Positions 19,843-29,400 of a stretch of DNA of 54,175 nucleotides are shown here, one piece after another. The notes under the pieces were generated by a model that was given only the letters and a program-made list of their open reading frames with translations, did not search any database and was not told where the DNA came from. Every line of letters starts with the position of its first letter. Position 1 is the stretch's first letter. This DNA is from Gluconacetobacter dulcium (lineage in GTDB: Bacteria; Pseudomonadota; Alphaproteobacteria; Acetobacterales; Acetobacteraceae): the NCBI RefSeq assembly GCF_014174165.1, contig NZ_JABEQN010000028.1, positions 1 to 54,175 on the forward strand. Reading direction: 5' to 3'. The position numbers and the translations under genes were made by a program.

Positions 19843-20046
19843 ATGAAAGATGTCTGGCGTGTCGGCGTGGGAGTCGGGGTGCCGTTCGCCGCGATCGTGC
19901 TGCTGCTGCCCATCCTGAGTTCAAGCCGGCTGCTGATCTTCGGTGTGCCGTTGGTGGTGTGCTGGCTGTTCGGCTGCTTCTTCCTGACGTCGCTGTGTTT
20001 GGTCGTCGTCTGGCTGGCGTTCGATCGCGGAGGGGATGATGGCTAG
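19843..20046 (+). CDS. DUF3311 small membrane protein, symporter partner
   Basis: A 67-residue protein with two hydrophobic helices (PFAAIVLLLPILSS and CWLFGCFFLTSLCLVVVWLA) of the DUF3311 type, which is commonly encoded directly before a sodium:solute symporter. Its stop lies 11 bp inside the symporter gene, so the two are translationally coupled. It may be a small subunit or assembly helper of the transporter. The 169-bp gap to the divergent hydrolase gene should contain the promoters of both. Confidence 0.8.
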   Translation: MKDVWRVGVGVGVPFAAIVLLLPILSSSRLLIFGVPLVVCWLFGCFFLTSLCLVVVWLAFDRGGDDG

Positions 20047-21430
20047 CATCGTCTTCTTTCTGGTCATTCTGCTGTCCATCATGGTGGCGCTGTTCTCGCG
20101 ACGTGGCCATGGGCATCAGGACAGTCGGGATTTCTTCGTGGCGTCCGGGCAGTTCGGCGGCATCCTGGTCTTCATGCTGGCGGTGGGGGAAACCTACAGC
20201 ATCGGCAGCATCATGGGGTTTCCGTCGGCGGCTTACAGTGCCGGCACGTCGTTCATCATCTGGTTCCTCAGCTATATCGTGCTGGCCTATCCGGTCGGCT
20301 ATTTCCTCAATCCGCTGATCTGGCGGGCCGGGCGGGATTGTCAGGCCCTGACCATGGCCGATCTGTTCCGCGCCCGCTTCGGCAGCCGGGGGCTGGAACG
20401 GCTGGTGGTGCTGACCGCGATCCTGTGCCTGCTGCCGATGGGCGAATTGCAGATTGTCGGTCTGTTGCGCGTCATCGACCAGTTTCACTGGGCGCTGCCC
20501 GAGCAGTGGACGACGACCGCCGCCGCCGGCCTGACCTTTGCCTGGATCATGCTCTCGGGCATACGCGCGCCGGCTTATGTCTCGGTGATCAAGGACAGCC
20601 TGGTGCTGATCGCGGTGACGGTCGTGGGGTTGGCCGCCCTGCGGGCCGGAGGCATGGCGCATCTGCCGGCAGTGGCATGGACCGGCCACCCGGTGGGGCT
20701 GCGGGACCAGATCTATGCGCTCTCCACCATTCCGCTTCTGGCCGTGGCGTTCTGCGTGGCGCCCCAGACCGTTGCCTTCGTGTTTACCGCGCGTTCGGCG
20801 CGGACGGTGCGCCGCAACCAGATCGTCATGCCGCTTTATATGGTGATGTTTCCCTTTCTCTATCTGGTGGCGCTGTATGCGCGGTCGGCGGAACTGCCTG
20901 TGCCATCGCCCAATGCGGTGTTTCTGGTGGCGGCGGGGGTGCTGCTGCCGGACTGGATGGTGGGGCTGGTCGCCGGTGCCTGCGCGTTGTCGGGACTGGT
21001 GATCCTGGCCGGTACCTGTCTGGCCATCGGTCCGCTGGTGTCGCGCAATCTGCTGCATGGCCTCTCCGATGCCGGGCAGCGGCGGGGGGCGCAGGCGGTG
21101 ATCGCGTGTTATCTGCTGTTCTCGATCCTGGCGGCGGGGCATCTGTCCGGGCTGATGGTGACGCTGACCAGCTTCTACTACCTTGGCGTGTCGCAGTTTA
21201 TTCCCGGTGTTGCCGCGATCGTCTGGCGTTGGCCGTTGTCGGCGCGGGCGCTGGGGGCGGGGTTGGTGGTGGGCGATGTGGTGGCCATGGGGGGCGCGCT
21301 TGCAGGTTTGCAGCCGGCGGGGCTCAATACCGGCATGATCGGTCTGGTGGCCAATGTGCTGGTGGCCGGTGCGATCCAGTGGATGGAACGCCGGAAGCGT
21401 GTCGCGGGACCGGCTTCCGACATCGCCTGA
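20036..21430 (+). CDS. sodium:solute symporter (SSS family)
   Basis: Inner-membrane secondary transporter of 464 residues with about 13 helices. DFFVASGQFGGILVFMLAVG and ETYSIGSIMGFPSAAYSAGT form the typical TM2-TM3 region, and the long helix pattern continues to AIQWMERRKR. The start is ATG 20036 (or ATG 20039), preceded by GGAGGGG inside the DUF3311 gene. The next gene, cyanate hydratase, starts 16 bp after its stop in the same direction. By position the substrate could be cyanate, bicarbonate or a related small anion, but sequence alone does not show this. Confidence 0.9.
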   Translation: MMASIVFFLVILLSIMVALFSRRGHGHQDSRDFFVASGQFGGILVFMLAVGETYSIGSIMGFPSAAYSAGTSFIIWFLSYIVLAYPVGYFLNPLIWRAGRDCQALTMADLFRARFGSRGLERLVVLTAILCLLPMGELQIVGLLRVIDQFHWALPEQWTTTAAAGLTFAWIMLSGIRAPAYVSVIKDSLVLIAVTVVGLAALRAGGMAHLPAVAWTGHPVGLRDQIYALSTIPLLAVAFCVAPQTVAFVFTARSARTVRRNQIVMPLYMVMFPFLYLVALYARSAELPVPSPNAVFLVAAGVLLPDWMVGLVAGACALSGLVILAGTCLAIGPLVSRNLLHGLSDAGQRRGAQAVIACYLLFSILAAGHLSGLMVTLTSFYYLGVSQFIPGVAAIVWRWPLSARALGAGLVVGDVVAMGGALAGLQPAGLNTGMIGLVANVLVAGAIQWMERRKRVAGPASDIA

Positions 21431-21445
21431 CGAAGGGAGGCATGC

Positions 21446-21895
21446 ATGTATACCAGCCGGGAAGACGTGACCGAGGCGATCGTGATCGCCAGGGTTCGCA
21501 AGGGTCTGAACTGGGCCGACATTGCCCGGCAGGTCGGGCGTAGCAAGGAATGGACCACCTGCGCCTGTCTGGGGCAGATGGTGTTCTCGGAGGACGAGGC
21601 GCGCATCGTGATCGGTCTGTTCGACCTGGACCAGACGGCGCTGCCCTGGCTGTGCGCGGTGCCGTACAAGGGCAGTTTCGACGGTGGGGCGCCGAGTGAT
21701 CCGCTGCTGTATCGCTGGTATGAGATGCTCAGCGTCTATGGGCCGGCGCTGAAGGAGCTGATCCATGAGGAATTCGGCGACGGGATCATGAGCGCGATCG
21801 ATTTCCGCATGGCGGTGGGGCGTGAGGCCGATCCGGCGGGGGATCGGGTCCATGTCACGATTTCCGGCAAGTTTCTGCCGTACAAGCCGTTCTGA
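21446..21895 (+). CDS. cynS: cyanate hydratase (cyanase)
   Basis: Converts cyanate plus bicarbonate to ammonia and carbon dioxide, allowing detoxification and use of cyanate as nitrogen source. The 149-residue protein has the N-terminal helix-turn-helix-like domain (GLNWADIARQVGRSKEW) and the C-terminal catalytic domain DPLLYRWYEMLSVYGPALKE, then LIHEEFGDGIMSAID. The catalytic Arg, Glu and Ser are present as R90, E93 and S116, equal to R96, E99 and S122 of E. coli CynS. The start has AAGGGAGGC upstream. There is no cynT carbonic anhydrase, no cynR and no MFS-type cynX nearby; the upstream symporter may take the transporter's place. Confidence 0.95.
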   Translation: MYTSREDVTEAIVIARVRKGLNWADIARQVGRSKEWTTCACLGQMVFSEDEARIVIGLFDLDQTALPWLCAVPYKGSFDGGAPSDPLLYRWYEMLSVYGPALKELIHEEFGDGIMSAIDFRMAVGREADPAGDRVHVTISGKFLPYKPF

Positions 21896-21982
21896 CAGGC
21901 CGGGACTTTCTCGCGTTCGACTGCGTCGGTATGATGCGGTCGTCCGGGCGCGGTTCATGATTTTCGCCGCCTGAGGGGGCCT

Positions 21983-23494
21983 ATGCGACCTGCCGACATT
22001 GCCGTGATCTGCCTGTATTTCGTGGTCCTGCTGGCCGTTACGCTGACTCTGGCGCGACGGGGGCGTTCGGCGGGGGATTTCCTGTCGGCGCATCATGATC
22101 TGCCCTGGTGGGCGCTGTGCCTGTCGCTGGTGGCGACCGAGACCTCGACCCTGACATTCATCAGCGTGCCGGGGGTTGGTTATACCAGCGGCCTGGTTTT
22201 TGCCGGTCTGGCAGCGGGTTATCTGATCGGGCGGGTGGTCGTGGCCGTGTGGTTTCTGCCGCTTTACATTCAGGGGCGGATGAGCAGTGCCTACCAGTAT
22301 CTCGGCCGCCGGTTCGGGCATGGGGTGCAGCGGATCGCCGCCGGGGCCTTCCTGCTGACGCGGCTGGTGGCGGAGGGGGTGCGCCTGCTGGCCGGGATGT
22401 TGCCGCTGGTCTGGCTGCTGACCCATGCCGGCCTGCCGGTGGGGCGGGGGGCGGTACTGGTCGCGATCATGATGGTGACGCTGGCCTATACGCTGTTCGG
22501 CGGCCTGCGGGCCGTTGTGTGGTCGGACAGCGTGCAACTGGTCATCTATCTGTTCGGCGCCGCGTTGTGCGTGGGCCTTTTGTGGTGCGGAGCCGATGGC
22601 TGGCACGACGCCTGGCGGGCCGGGCGGCTGGCGCTCTTTCACGTTCGGCCCGGCGGGCGGTGGTTTGCCGACCCGTTTACCCCTGCCGCCGCGTTGCTGG
22701 GTGGGGCGATCCTGTCCGTGGCGTCGCATGGTACCGACCAGTTGATGGTTCAGCGATTGCTGGCGGCGCGCAGCCTGCGGGCGGCGCGGATGGCGCTGAT
22801 CGGCAGCGCCGTGCTGGTGGGGGTGCTGTTTACGCTGCTGTCGCTGGTCGGGGTTGAGTTGTGGGTGCGGTCGGGCGGGGCGTCGCTGGCGGCGCTGGGG
22901 TTTCGTTCGGCGGATGAGTTGTTCCCGCATTTCATCGTCACCGGCCTGCCGGCGGGGTTGAGCGGCCTGCTGGTGGCGGGGGTGTTGAGCGCCACCATGG
23001 GATCGCTGTCCGCGACGCTCAATGCGATGGCCGGGTCTGTCCTGACGGATTTCGGGCCGGTGCCGGCGCGGGTTCTGGGGCGTCTTGCGGCGTCTTGCGG
23101 GTGGCGTGCGGGGCCGCTGTTTGCTGCCCGCGCGCTGACCGCCTTCTGGGCCGTGGCGCTGGTTGGCGTGACCATGGTGCTGGGGGAGGGGACGAAATCG
23201 GCTGTGATCCTCGGATTGACCGTCGCGGGATGGTCTTATGGGCCGACTCTGGGGGCGTTTTTGTTCGGGATGCTGTGTCCGGCCGGTAGGGGGCGTGATG
23301 CGGCGTTCGGGGTCGTGGTCTCGCTTGCCGGCATGGCCGCGCTGATGATGTTGGCCCAGCGTGTGGGCTGGGTGATCGCCTTTCCGTGGCTGGTCCCGGC
23401 CGGGATCGGGATGATGCTGGTACCGGCCTGTCTTTCCATGATGTTTCCCGCGCCCCGCGTTGCAGGCAGGGCGGATTCCGTTGCCGAGAAGTGA
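21983..23494 (+). CDS. sodium:solute symporter, putative MurNAc transporter
   Basis: A second SSS-family protein of 503 residues, about 13 helices. Recognisable parts are DFLSAHHDLPWWALCLSLVA then TETSTLTFISVPGVGYTSG, the GTDQLMVQRLLAARS loop and SGLLVAGVLSATMGSLSATL. Its stop is 7 bp before murQ, so the two are almost certainly co-transcribed. In Tannerella forsythia an SSS-type protein encoded beside murQ imports N-acetylmuramic acid, so the same role is a reasonable guess here. A 10-bp tandem duplication (GGCGTCTTGC twice) lies in the coding sequence near 23080 without breaking the frame. Confidence 0.88.
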   Translation: MRPADIAVICLYFVVLLAVTLTLARRGRSAGDFLSAHHDLPWWALCLSLVATETSTLTFISVPGVGYTSGLVFAGLAAGYLIGRVVVAVWFLPLYIQGRMSSAYQYLGRRFGHGVQRIAAGAFLLTRLVAEGVRLLAGMLPLVWLLTHAGLPVGRGAVLVAIMMVTLAYTLFGGLRAVVWSDSVQLVIYLFGAALCVGLLWCGADGWHDAWRAGRLALFHVRPGGRWFADPFTPAAALLGGAILSVASHGTDQLMVQRLLAARSLRAARMALIGSAVLVGVLFTLLSLVGVELWVRSGGASLAALGFRSADELFPHFIVTGLPAGLSGLLVAGVLSATMGSLSATLNAMAGSVLTDFGPVPARVLGRLAASCGWRAGPLFAARALTAFWAVALVGVTMVLGEGTKSAVILGLTVAGWSYGPTLGAFLFGMLCPAGRGRDAAFGVVVSLAGMAALMMLAQRVGWVIAFPWLVPAGIGMMLVPACLSMMFPAPRVAGRADSVAEK

Positions 23495-23501
23495 TCAGAG
23501 C

Positions 23502-24413
23502 ATGACGACAGGCCCGTTTTCCGCCCCCGTGCCGGGTATCGGCACCGAACAATGCGATCCGCGTTATGCCGAGATCGATCTCTGGCCGACCGGCGCGATT
23601 CTCGATGCGCTGGCTGAGGCGCAGATGACGGCGGTGGCCATCGTGCGGGCCGCCGTGCCGCAGATGGAGGCGGTGGTCGAGGCCGCGCTGCCGGGTCTGC
23701 GGGCCGGGGGGCGGCTGTTTTATGTCGGGGCCGGCACGTCGGGGCGGATCGGGTTGCAGGATGGCGTGGAACTGACGCCGACCTTCGGCTGGCCGGGTGA
23801 GCGGCTGGTGCTGATGCTGGCTGGAGGGCCGGCTGCGCTGTTCGAATCCGTGGAAGGAGCCGAGGACCAGGAAGAGGCGGCCCGGGCCGAGATCCTGTCG
23901 CATGATCCGGGGCCGCAGGATGTGGTGCTGGGCATCGCCGCCAGCGGGGCCACGCCCTATACCTGCGCCGCGATCGTCGCCGCGCGGGTGTGCGGCGCGC
24001 TGACGGTGGGCGTTGCATCGAATCCCGATGGACGGCTGTTGCGTGAGGCGGAACTGGGGATTGTGCTGCCGACCGGGCCGGAGGTTATTGCCGGCTCGAC
24101 GCGGCTGAAGGCGGGGACCGCGCAGAAGGCGGCGCTGAACATGCTCTCGACCGCGCTGATGGTCCGGCTGGGCCATGCCTATCGCGGGCAGATGGTGGAT
24201 ATGCGTGTGGTCAATGCCAAGCTGCAAAGGCGGGCGGCGCGGATGGTGCGGCTGCTGGCGGGCGGCACGGATGCGCAGATTGCCGAGGCGCTCGAAGCCT
24301 CGGGCGGCAACGTCAAGCGGGCGGTGCTGATCCGGCATGGCATGAGCCTGGCGGACGCCGAAGCGGCGCTCCGGGAGCATGGTGGTGATCTGCGGGCGGT
24401 GCTGGGGCACTGA
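23502..24413 (+). CDS. murQ: N-acetylmuramic acid 6-phosphate etherase MurQ
   Basis: Cleaves the D-lactyl ether of N-acetylmuramate 6-phosphate to give N-acetylglucosamine 6-phosphate and lactate, in recycling or scavenging of peptidoglycan. The 303-residue SIS-domain protein has the sugar-phosphate loop LFYVGAGTSGRIGLQDGVEL with catalytic Glu E90 (E. coli E83), and the second acid E121 in ESVEGAEDQEEA. SNPDGRLLREAELGIVLPTG and the C-terminal UBA-like helix pair are typical. The ATG at 23502 is chosen because an earlier start would overlap the symporter gene. No anmK, murK or nagA is seen nearby. Confidence 0.95.
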   Translation: MTTGPFSAPVPGIGTEQCDPRYAEIDLWPTGAILDALAEAQMTAVAIVRAAVPQMEAVVEAALPGLRAGGRLFYVGAGTSGRIGLQDGVELTPTFGWPGERLVLMLAGGPAALFESVEGAEDQEEAARAEILSHDPGPQDVVLGIAASGATPYTCAAIVAARVCGALTVGVASNPDGRLLREAELGIVLPTGPEVIAGSTRLKAGTAQKAALNMLSTALMVRLGHAYRGQMVDMRVVNAKLQRRAARMVRLLAGGTDAQIAEALEASGGNVKRAVLIRHGMSLADAEAALREHGGDLRAVLGH

Positions 24414-24482
24414 CGGCGGGCGTCTCTGCCTCCGTGGGGCAGGGCGGCCATCTTCATGACAGATCAGAGAAATTTTTCGTAA

Positions 24483-24525
24483 TTGACCTCGGTCAAACGG
24501 GCCGATGGTCGTTCGATGTTATCAC
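24483..24525 (+). promoter_or_regulatory. FNR/FixK-type box with -10 element before the PFOR operon
   Basis: TTGACctcgGTCAA (24483-24496) is a perfect palindrome that fits the FNR/FixK consensus TTGAY-N4-RTCAA. If it is centred at -41.5, transcription starts near 24531 and the -10 falls at about 24520-24525, where TATCAC matches four of six consensus bases. This is the layout of a class II activated promoter and predicts induction under low oxygen. Confidence 0.7.
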
Positions 24526-24597
24526 AAATCCCACGAAATCCTTGTGAGGGCGGACGGTGCCGAATTCTGTGCCGGCAGCCGGTCGAGGGTTTATCTG

Positions 24598-24634
24598 GAT
24601 CGGTATCGAAACGATAAGAGTCGCGATACCGATC
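24598..24634 (+). repeat. hairpin in the 5' leader of the PFOR operon
   Basis: A perfect 11-bp inverted repeat (GATCGGTATCG at 24598-24608, CGATACCGATC at 24624-24634, 15-nt loop) lies between the predicted transcription start and the first gene. It may affect mRNA stability or bind a regulator; no T-run follows. Confidence 0.5.
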
Positions 24635-24697
24635 GTGCGGCAGGGGTCGGTCACGCGCCAATAATGCGCGGGCCGGCCCGGTGCGCTGGGGGTTGGG

Positions 24698-26371
24698 ATG
24701 GTATTGAAACTCGATGACATGACGCAGGTGCTGCAGGAGACGACGCGGCGCGGGGTTGGCAGCCGACGTTGGCAGAAGCCCGTCTACAAGCATTTCCTGC
24801 CGCCCTGTAACCATGCCTGCCCGGCCGGCGAGGACATTCAGGGCTGGCTGGCGCTGGCCCAGGCGGGCGAATACGAGAAGGCGTGGCACGCGCTGGTCGC
24901 CAACAACCCCATGCCCGCCATCCATGGCCGGGCCTGCTACCATCCGTGCGAAGGCGGCTGCAACCGGGGCGAACTGGATGCGCCGGTGGCCATTCATGCG
25001 GTCGAACGGTTTCTGGGCGATCTGGCGACCGAGAAGGACTGGCAGGTTTCGGTGGCGCCGGCCAGCGGCAAGAAGGTTCTGGTTGTCGGGGCGGGGCCGG
25101 CGGGGTTGTCCTGCGCCTGGCATCTGGCGCGCATGGGGCACCAGGTGGAGATCCGCGACGCGGCGGAGCAGCCGGGTGGAATGATGCGCTACGGCATCCC
25201 GGCGTACCGTCTGCCCCGAGAGGTGATGGGGAGGGAGATCGCCCGAATCACGGGGGTGCCTGGGGTGACATTGCGGTGTGGCCAGAAGGTGGACGACGTG
25301 GTGCGGGCGAAGCAGGACGGGGGCTTCGACGCGGTGTTCGTGGGGGTTGGCGCGCAGTTGGCCAACCGCCTGAACATTCCGGCCATGGATGGCCGGAAGA
25401 TGACCGATGCGATCAGCCTGCTGGGCGATGTCAGCCGGGGCGGGCGCCCGGCGCTGGGGCGCGTGGTGGCGGTGGTCGGCGGCGGCAACGTGGCGATGGA
25501 TGCCGCGCGGACCGCGCGGCGGCTCGGCGCGACCGATACGGTCATCATCTTCCGCTATGACCAGCAGCATATGGAGGCCCTGCCGGCCGAAGCGGCCGAG
25601 GCCGTCGCCGAAGGGGCCAAGGTGCGCTGGCTGAGCGTGGTCGATCATTTCGGTGCCGATGGGCTGGTGGTCGAGAAAGTGACCATGAACCCCGATGGCA
25701 GCGTGACGCCGACGGGCGAGACGGAGCGGCTGGCCGCCGATGCGGTGGTGCTGGCGGTGGGCCAGCACACCGACCTGTCGCTGCTGGCGGAGGCGACGGC
25801 GGTGACGGTGCAAAAGGACGGCACCGTTGCGGTGGATGCCGACCTGATGACCGGGCAGGCCGGTATTTTCGCCGGCGGCGACTGCATCGGTGGCGCACGG
25901 ACCATGACGACGGCGACCGGGCACGGCAAGCTGGCGGCGCGGGCGATTGATGCGTGGCTGGCGGGCCGGACCTACGACCATCCGGCGGCGCATCCGCTGG
26001 TCAGCTTCGACATGCTGCATCTGCCGGATTACCGCGATGCGCCGCGCAGCGTGCAGGCCGAGACGCCGGTGGCCGAACGCCACGATTTCGCGGAGGTCGA
26101 TGCCGGGCTGGACGAGCGCCACGCCCGCTATGAGGCGCGGCGCTGCCTTTCATGCGGCAATTGCTTCGAGTGCGATAATTGCTATGCCGCCTGTCCGGAA
26201 CAGGCGATTACCCGGCTGGGGCCGGGGCAGGGTTATGCGGTTTCGATGGATCTGTGCACCGGATGCGCGGCCTGTTTCGAGCAGTGCCCCTGCCATGCGA
26301 TCGAAATGGAGCCGGAAGCCGTGGGAGCGGATACCTCTCCGGCACCGTCGGCCTTCAAGGTGCGGGCATGA
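24698..26371 (+). CDS. FAD-dependent NAD(P)H oxidoreductase (GltD-like) with C-terminal 2x[4Fe-4S] ferredoxin domain
   Basis: A 557-residue electron-transfer flavoprotein. The N-terminus has the cysteine domain of glutamate-synthase small subunits (PPCNHACPAGEDI with C37/C41, RACYHPCEGGCNRGEL with C80/C84/C88). FAD binding is at VLVVGAGPAGLSCAW (about 128-142) and NAD(P) binding at VVAVVGGGNVAMDAAR. From C483 two ferredoxin motifs follow: CLSCGNCFECDNCYAACP and CTGCAACFEQCPC. It overlaps the next gene's possible first ATG and clearly forms an operon with pyruvate:ferredoxin oxidoreductase, so I infer that it passes electrons between ferredoxin and NAD(P)H. No large glutamate synthase subunit is nearby. 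Confidence 0.88.
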   Translation: MVLKLDDMTQVLQETTRRGVGSRRWQKPVYKHFLPPCNHACPAGEDIQGWLALAQAGEYEKAWHALVANNPMPAIHGRACYHPCEGGCNRGELDAPVAIHAVERFLGDLATEKDWQVSVAPASGKKVLVVGAGPAGLSCAWHLARMGHQVEIRDAAEQPGGMMRYGIPAYRLPREVMGREIARITGVPGVTLRCGQKVDDVVRAKQDGGFDAVFVGVGAQLANRLNIPAMDGRKMTDAISLLGDVSRGGRPALGRVVAVVGGGNVAMDAARTARRLGATDTVIIFRYDQQHMEALPAEAAEAVAEGAKVRWLSVVDHFGADGLVVEKVTMNPDGSVTPTGETERLAADAVVLAVGQHTDLSLLAEATAVTVQKDGTVAVDADLMTGQAGIFAGGDCIGGARTMTTATGHGKLAARAIDAWLAGRTYDHPAAHPLVSFDMLHLPDYRDAPRSVQAETPVAERHDFAEVDAGLDERHARYEARRCLSCGNCFECDNCYAACPEQAITRLGPGQGYAVSMDLCTGCAACFEQCPCHAIEMEPEAVGADTSPAPSAFKVRA

Positions 26372-26400
26372 GCGACATGACAGGAACGGAGAAGGTCGAC

Positions 26401-29400
26401 ATGACCGAACAGACCGCCACGATGGATGGCAACACCGCCGTCGCGCATGTGGCCTATCGGGTCAATGAGATCTGCGCCATCTATCCCATCACGCCGTCCT
26501 CGCCGATGGCCGAACTGGCCGATGCCTGGTCGGACCAGGGGCTGCGCAATATCTGGGGCGATATCCCCGAAGTGCAGGAAATGCAGGCCGAAGGCGGTGC
26601 CGCGGGCTGCGTGCATGGATCGCTGCAAAGCGGTGCCCTGACGACGACCTTTACGGCGTCGCAGGGGCTGATGCTGATGCTGCCCAACATGTACAAGATC
26701 GCCGGCGAACTGACCGCCACGGTCTTCCATGTGGCGGCGCGTGCGCTGGCGGCGGGTGGATCGTCGATCTTCGGCGACCATCAGGATATCATGGCGGCGC
26801 GGCCGACGGGGTTCGCGATCCTGGGTGCGGCCTCGGTGCAGGAAGGGCATGACCTGGCGCTGGTCGCGCAGGCGGCGACGCTGGCGGCGCGGGTGCCGTT
26901 TATCCACTTCACCGACGGGTTCCGCACGTCGCACGAATACAACATGCTGAAGATCATGCCCGACAGCGTGATCCGGGCCATGATCGACGACGACCTTGTG
27001 CATGCGCATCGCAACCGCGCGCTGACGCCGAACAATCCGTTCATTCGCGGTACCTGGCAGAATCCCGATACTTATTTCCAGACGCGCGAGGCGGTGAACC
27101 CGTACTATGCGAAGGTGCCGGGGATCGTGCAGGAGGTGATGGACCGGTTTGCCGCCCAGACCGGCCGGGCCTATCGTCTGTTCCGTTATGACGGGCCGGC
27201 GGATGCCGAGCGCGTGATCATCAGCATGGGGTCGGGCGCGGAAGTGGTGCGGGAGACCGCGCTGTGGATGAACCGCCAAGGAGCGAACCGGCCCGGCGAG
27301 AAGGTGGGCGCCTTGCAGGTGCTGCTTTATCGCCCGTTCTCGGCCGAGCATTTCCTGGCGGCGCTGCCGCCGGGGGTGAAGGCGATCGCGGTGCTGGACC
27401 GCACCAAGGAACCGGGCGCGCCGATGGAGCCGCTTTATGCCGACGTGCTGGGCGTGCTGGCGCAGGCGTTCGGCAACGGGACGATTGCCGCGATGCCGCG
27501 CGTGGTCGGCGGACGTTATGGCCTGTCGTCGCGCGATTTCAATCCGGGCATGGTCAAGGCGGTCTTCGACGAACTGGCGAAGCCCGTGCCCAAGAATAAT
27601 TTCACGCTCGGCATCGATGACGATGTGAGCCATACCACGCTGGAATACGACCAGAACCTCGATATCGAGCCGAAAGATACCGTGCGCTGCCTGTTCTACG
27701 GGCTGGGCGCCGACGGCACGGTGGGGGCGAACAAGAACAGCGTGAAGATTCTCAGCGAACAGCCGGGGCGGTTCGCGCAGGCCTATTTCGACTATGATTC
27801 GCACAAATCGGGCGGCGAGACGATTTCGCACCTGCGGTTCGGCACGGCGCAGATCGCGGCGCCTTATCTGATCCGCCATGCGGATTTCGTGGCCTGCCAC
27901 AAGTTCGAATTCCTGTTCAAGCGCGATATTCTCGGGCCGGCCATCGACGGGGCGACCTTCCTGCTGAACAGCCCGTATGGGCCGGATGTGGTGTGGGACA
28001 AGCTGCCGCGCCGGGTGCAGGACCAGATCGTGGCCAAGAAGCTGCGCTTCTTCGTGATCGATGCCTCGGACGTGGCGTTGAAGATCGGGCTGGGGCCGCG
28101 TGTGAACACGGTGTTGCAGACCTGCTTCTTCCATCTATCCAAGGTGCTGCCGCCCGACGAGGCGGTGGCGCAGATCAAGCATTTCATCACCAAGAGCTAT
28201 GGCGCCAAGGGCGATGCGGTGGTGAAGCTGAATTTCGCCGCCGTGGATGGAGCGGTTGCCGCGCTGCATGAAGTGACGGTGCCGCAGGCGGCCACGGGGA
28301 CGGTCGCGATGCCGCCGATCGTGCCGGCGACCGCGCCGCTGTTCGTGCGCGAGGTGACGGGCGAGATCATGGCCAGCCGGGGCGAGGCGATTCCGGTCAG
28401 CAAGATTCCGGCCGATGGGACATTCCCTGGTGGCACCACGCAATATGAAAAGCGCAATATCGCGGTCGAGGTGCCGATCTGGGAGCAGGATGCGTGCATC
28501 CAGTGCGGCCAGTGCAGCATTGTCTGCCCGCATAGCGTGATCCGCGCCAAGATCTATGACGAGGATGCGCTGGCGGGGGCGCCGGAGCATTTCCGCTCCG
28601 CGCCCGTCAATGCGCGTGGGTATCCGGATTCGCGTTTCTCGCTGCAATTCTATGTCGAGGATTGCACGGGCTGCGGCGTGTGCGTGGAAAACTGCCCTGC
28701 CATTGCCGAGGATGGCGTGCATCGGGCCATCAATATGGGCGAGAAGCTGCCGATCCTGGAGCAGGAGCGGGAGAATATTCGCTTTTTTGAAACTCTGCCG
28801 ACGGCGGACCGGACGACGGTGAATCAGGCCAATGTTCGGGGTGTGCAGTTGCTCGAACCATTGTTCGAGTTCAGCGGTGCCTGTGCGGGGTGTGGCGAGA
28901 CGCCGTATCTCAAGCTGATCTCGCAGCTTTTCGGTGACCGGTTGCAGATTGCCAATGCCACGGGCTGCTCGGCGATTTATGCCGGCAATATGCCGGCCCA
29001 TGCCTGGAAGGCGAATGACGAAGGGCGCGGCGTGGCCTGGTCGAATTCGCTGTTCGAGGACAATGCGGAGTTCGGGCTGGGTTTCCGTCTGGCGGTGGAC
29101 AAGCAGACCGGGCTGGCGCGCGATCTGCTGACCCGGCTGGCGCCGAAGGTGGGGCAGGATCTGGCGGAGACCATCCTTGCCAGGACGCAGCACACCGAGC
29201 GCGATTATGTCGAGCAACGCGAGCGGGTGGCGGCGCTGAAGACGCGGCTGGCCGCGATCGACGGGCCGGATGCGAAAAACCTGCTGATCCTGGCGGATTT
29301 CCTGGTCCGGCGTTCGATCTGGATCGTCGGGGGCGATGGCTGGGCCTATGACATCGATTATGGTGGGCTGGACCATGTGCTGGCGCAGGGCCGCAATGTG

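Noticed and set aside
19703-22930. A minus-strand open frame of more than 1,000 codons over the symporter/cynS region
   Set aside because: Its translation is rich in Arg, His, Gln and Pro with no motif, and three well-supported genes occupy the plus strand. Long antisense frames are usual in GC-rich genomes.
23076-23100. Tandem 10-bp duplication (GGCGTCTTGC twice) in the second symporter as a frameshift
   Set aside because: The frame and the symporter sequence stay intact on both sides; it is at most a mutation-prone spot.
24698-26371. Glutamate synthase small subunit (gltD) proper
   Set aside because: It carries an extra C-terminal double ferredoxin domain, has no gltB beside it and is in an operon with PFOR.
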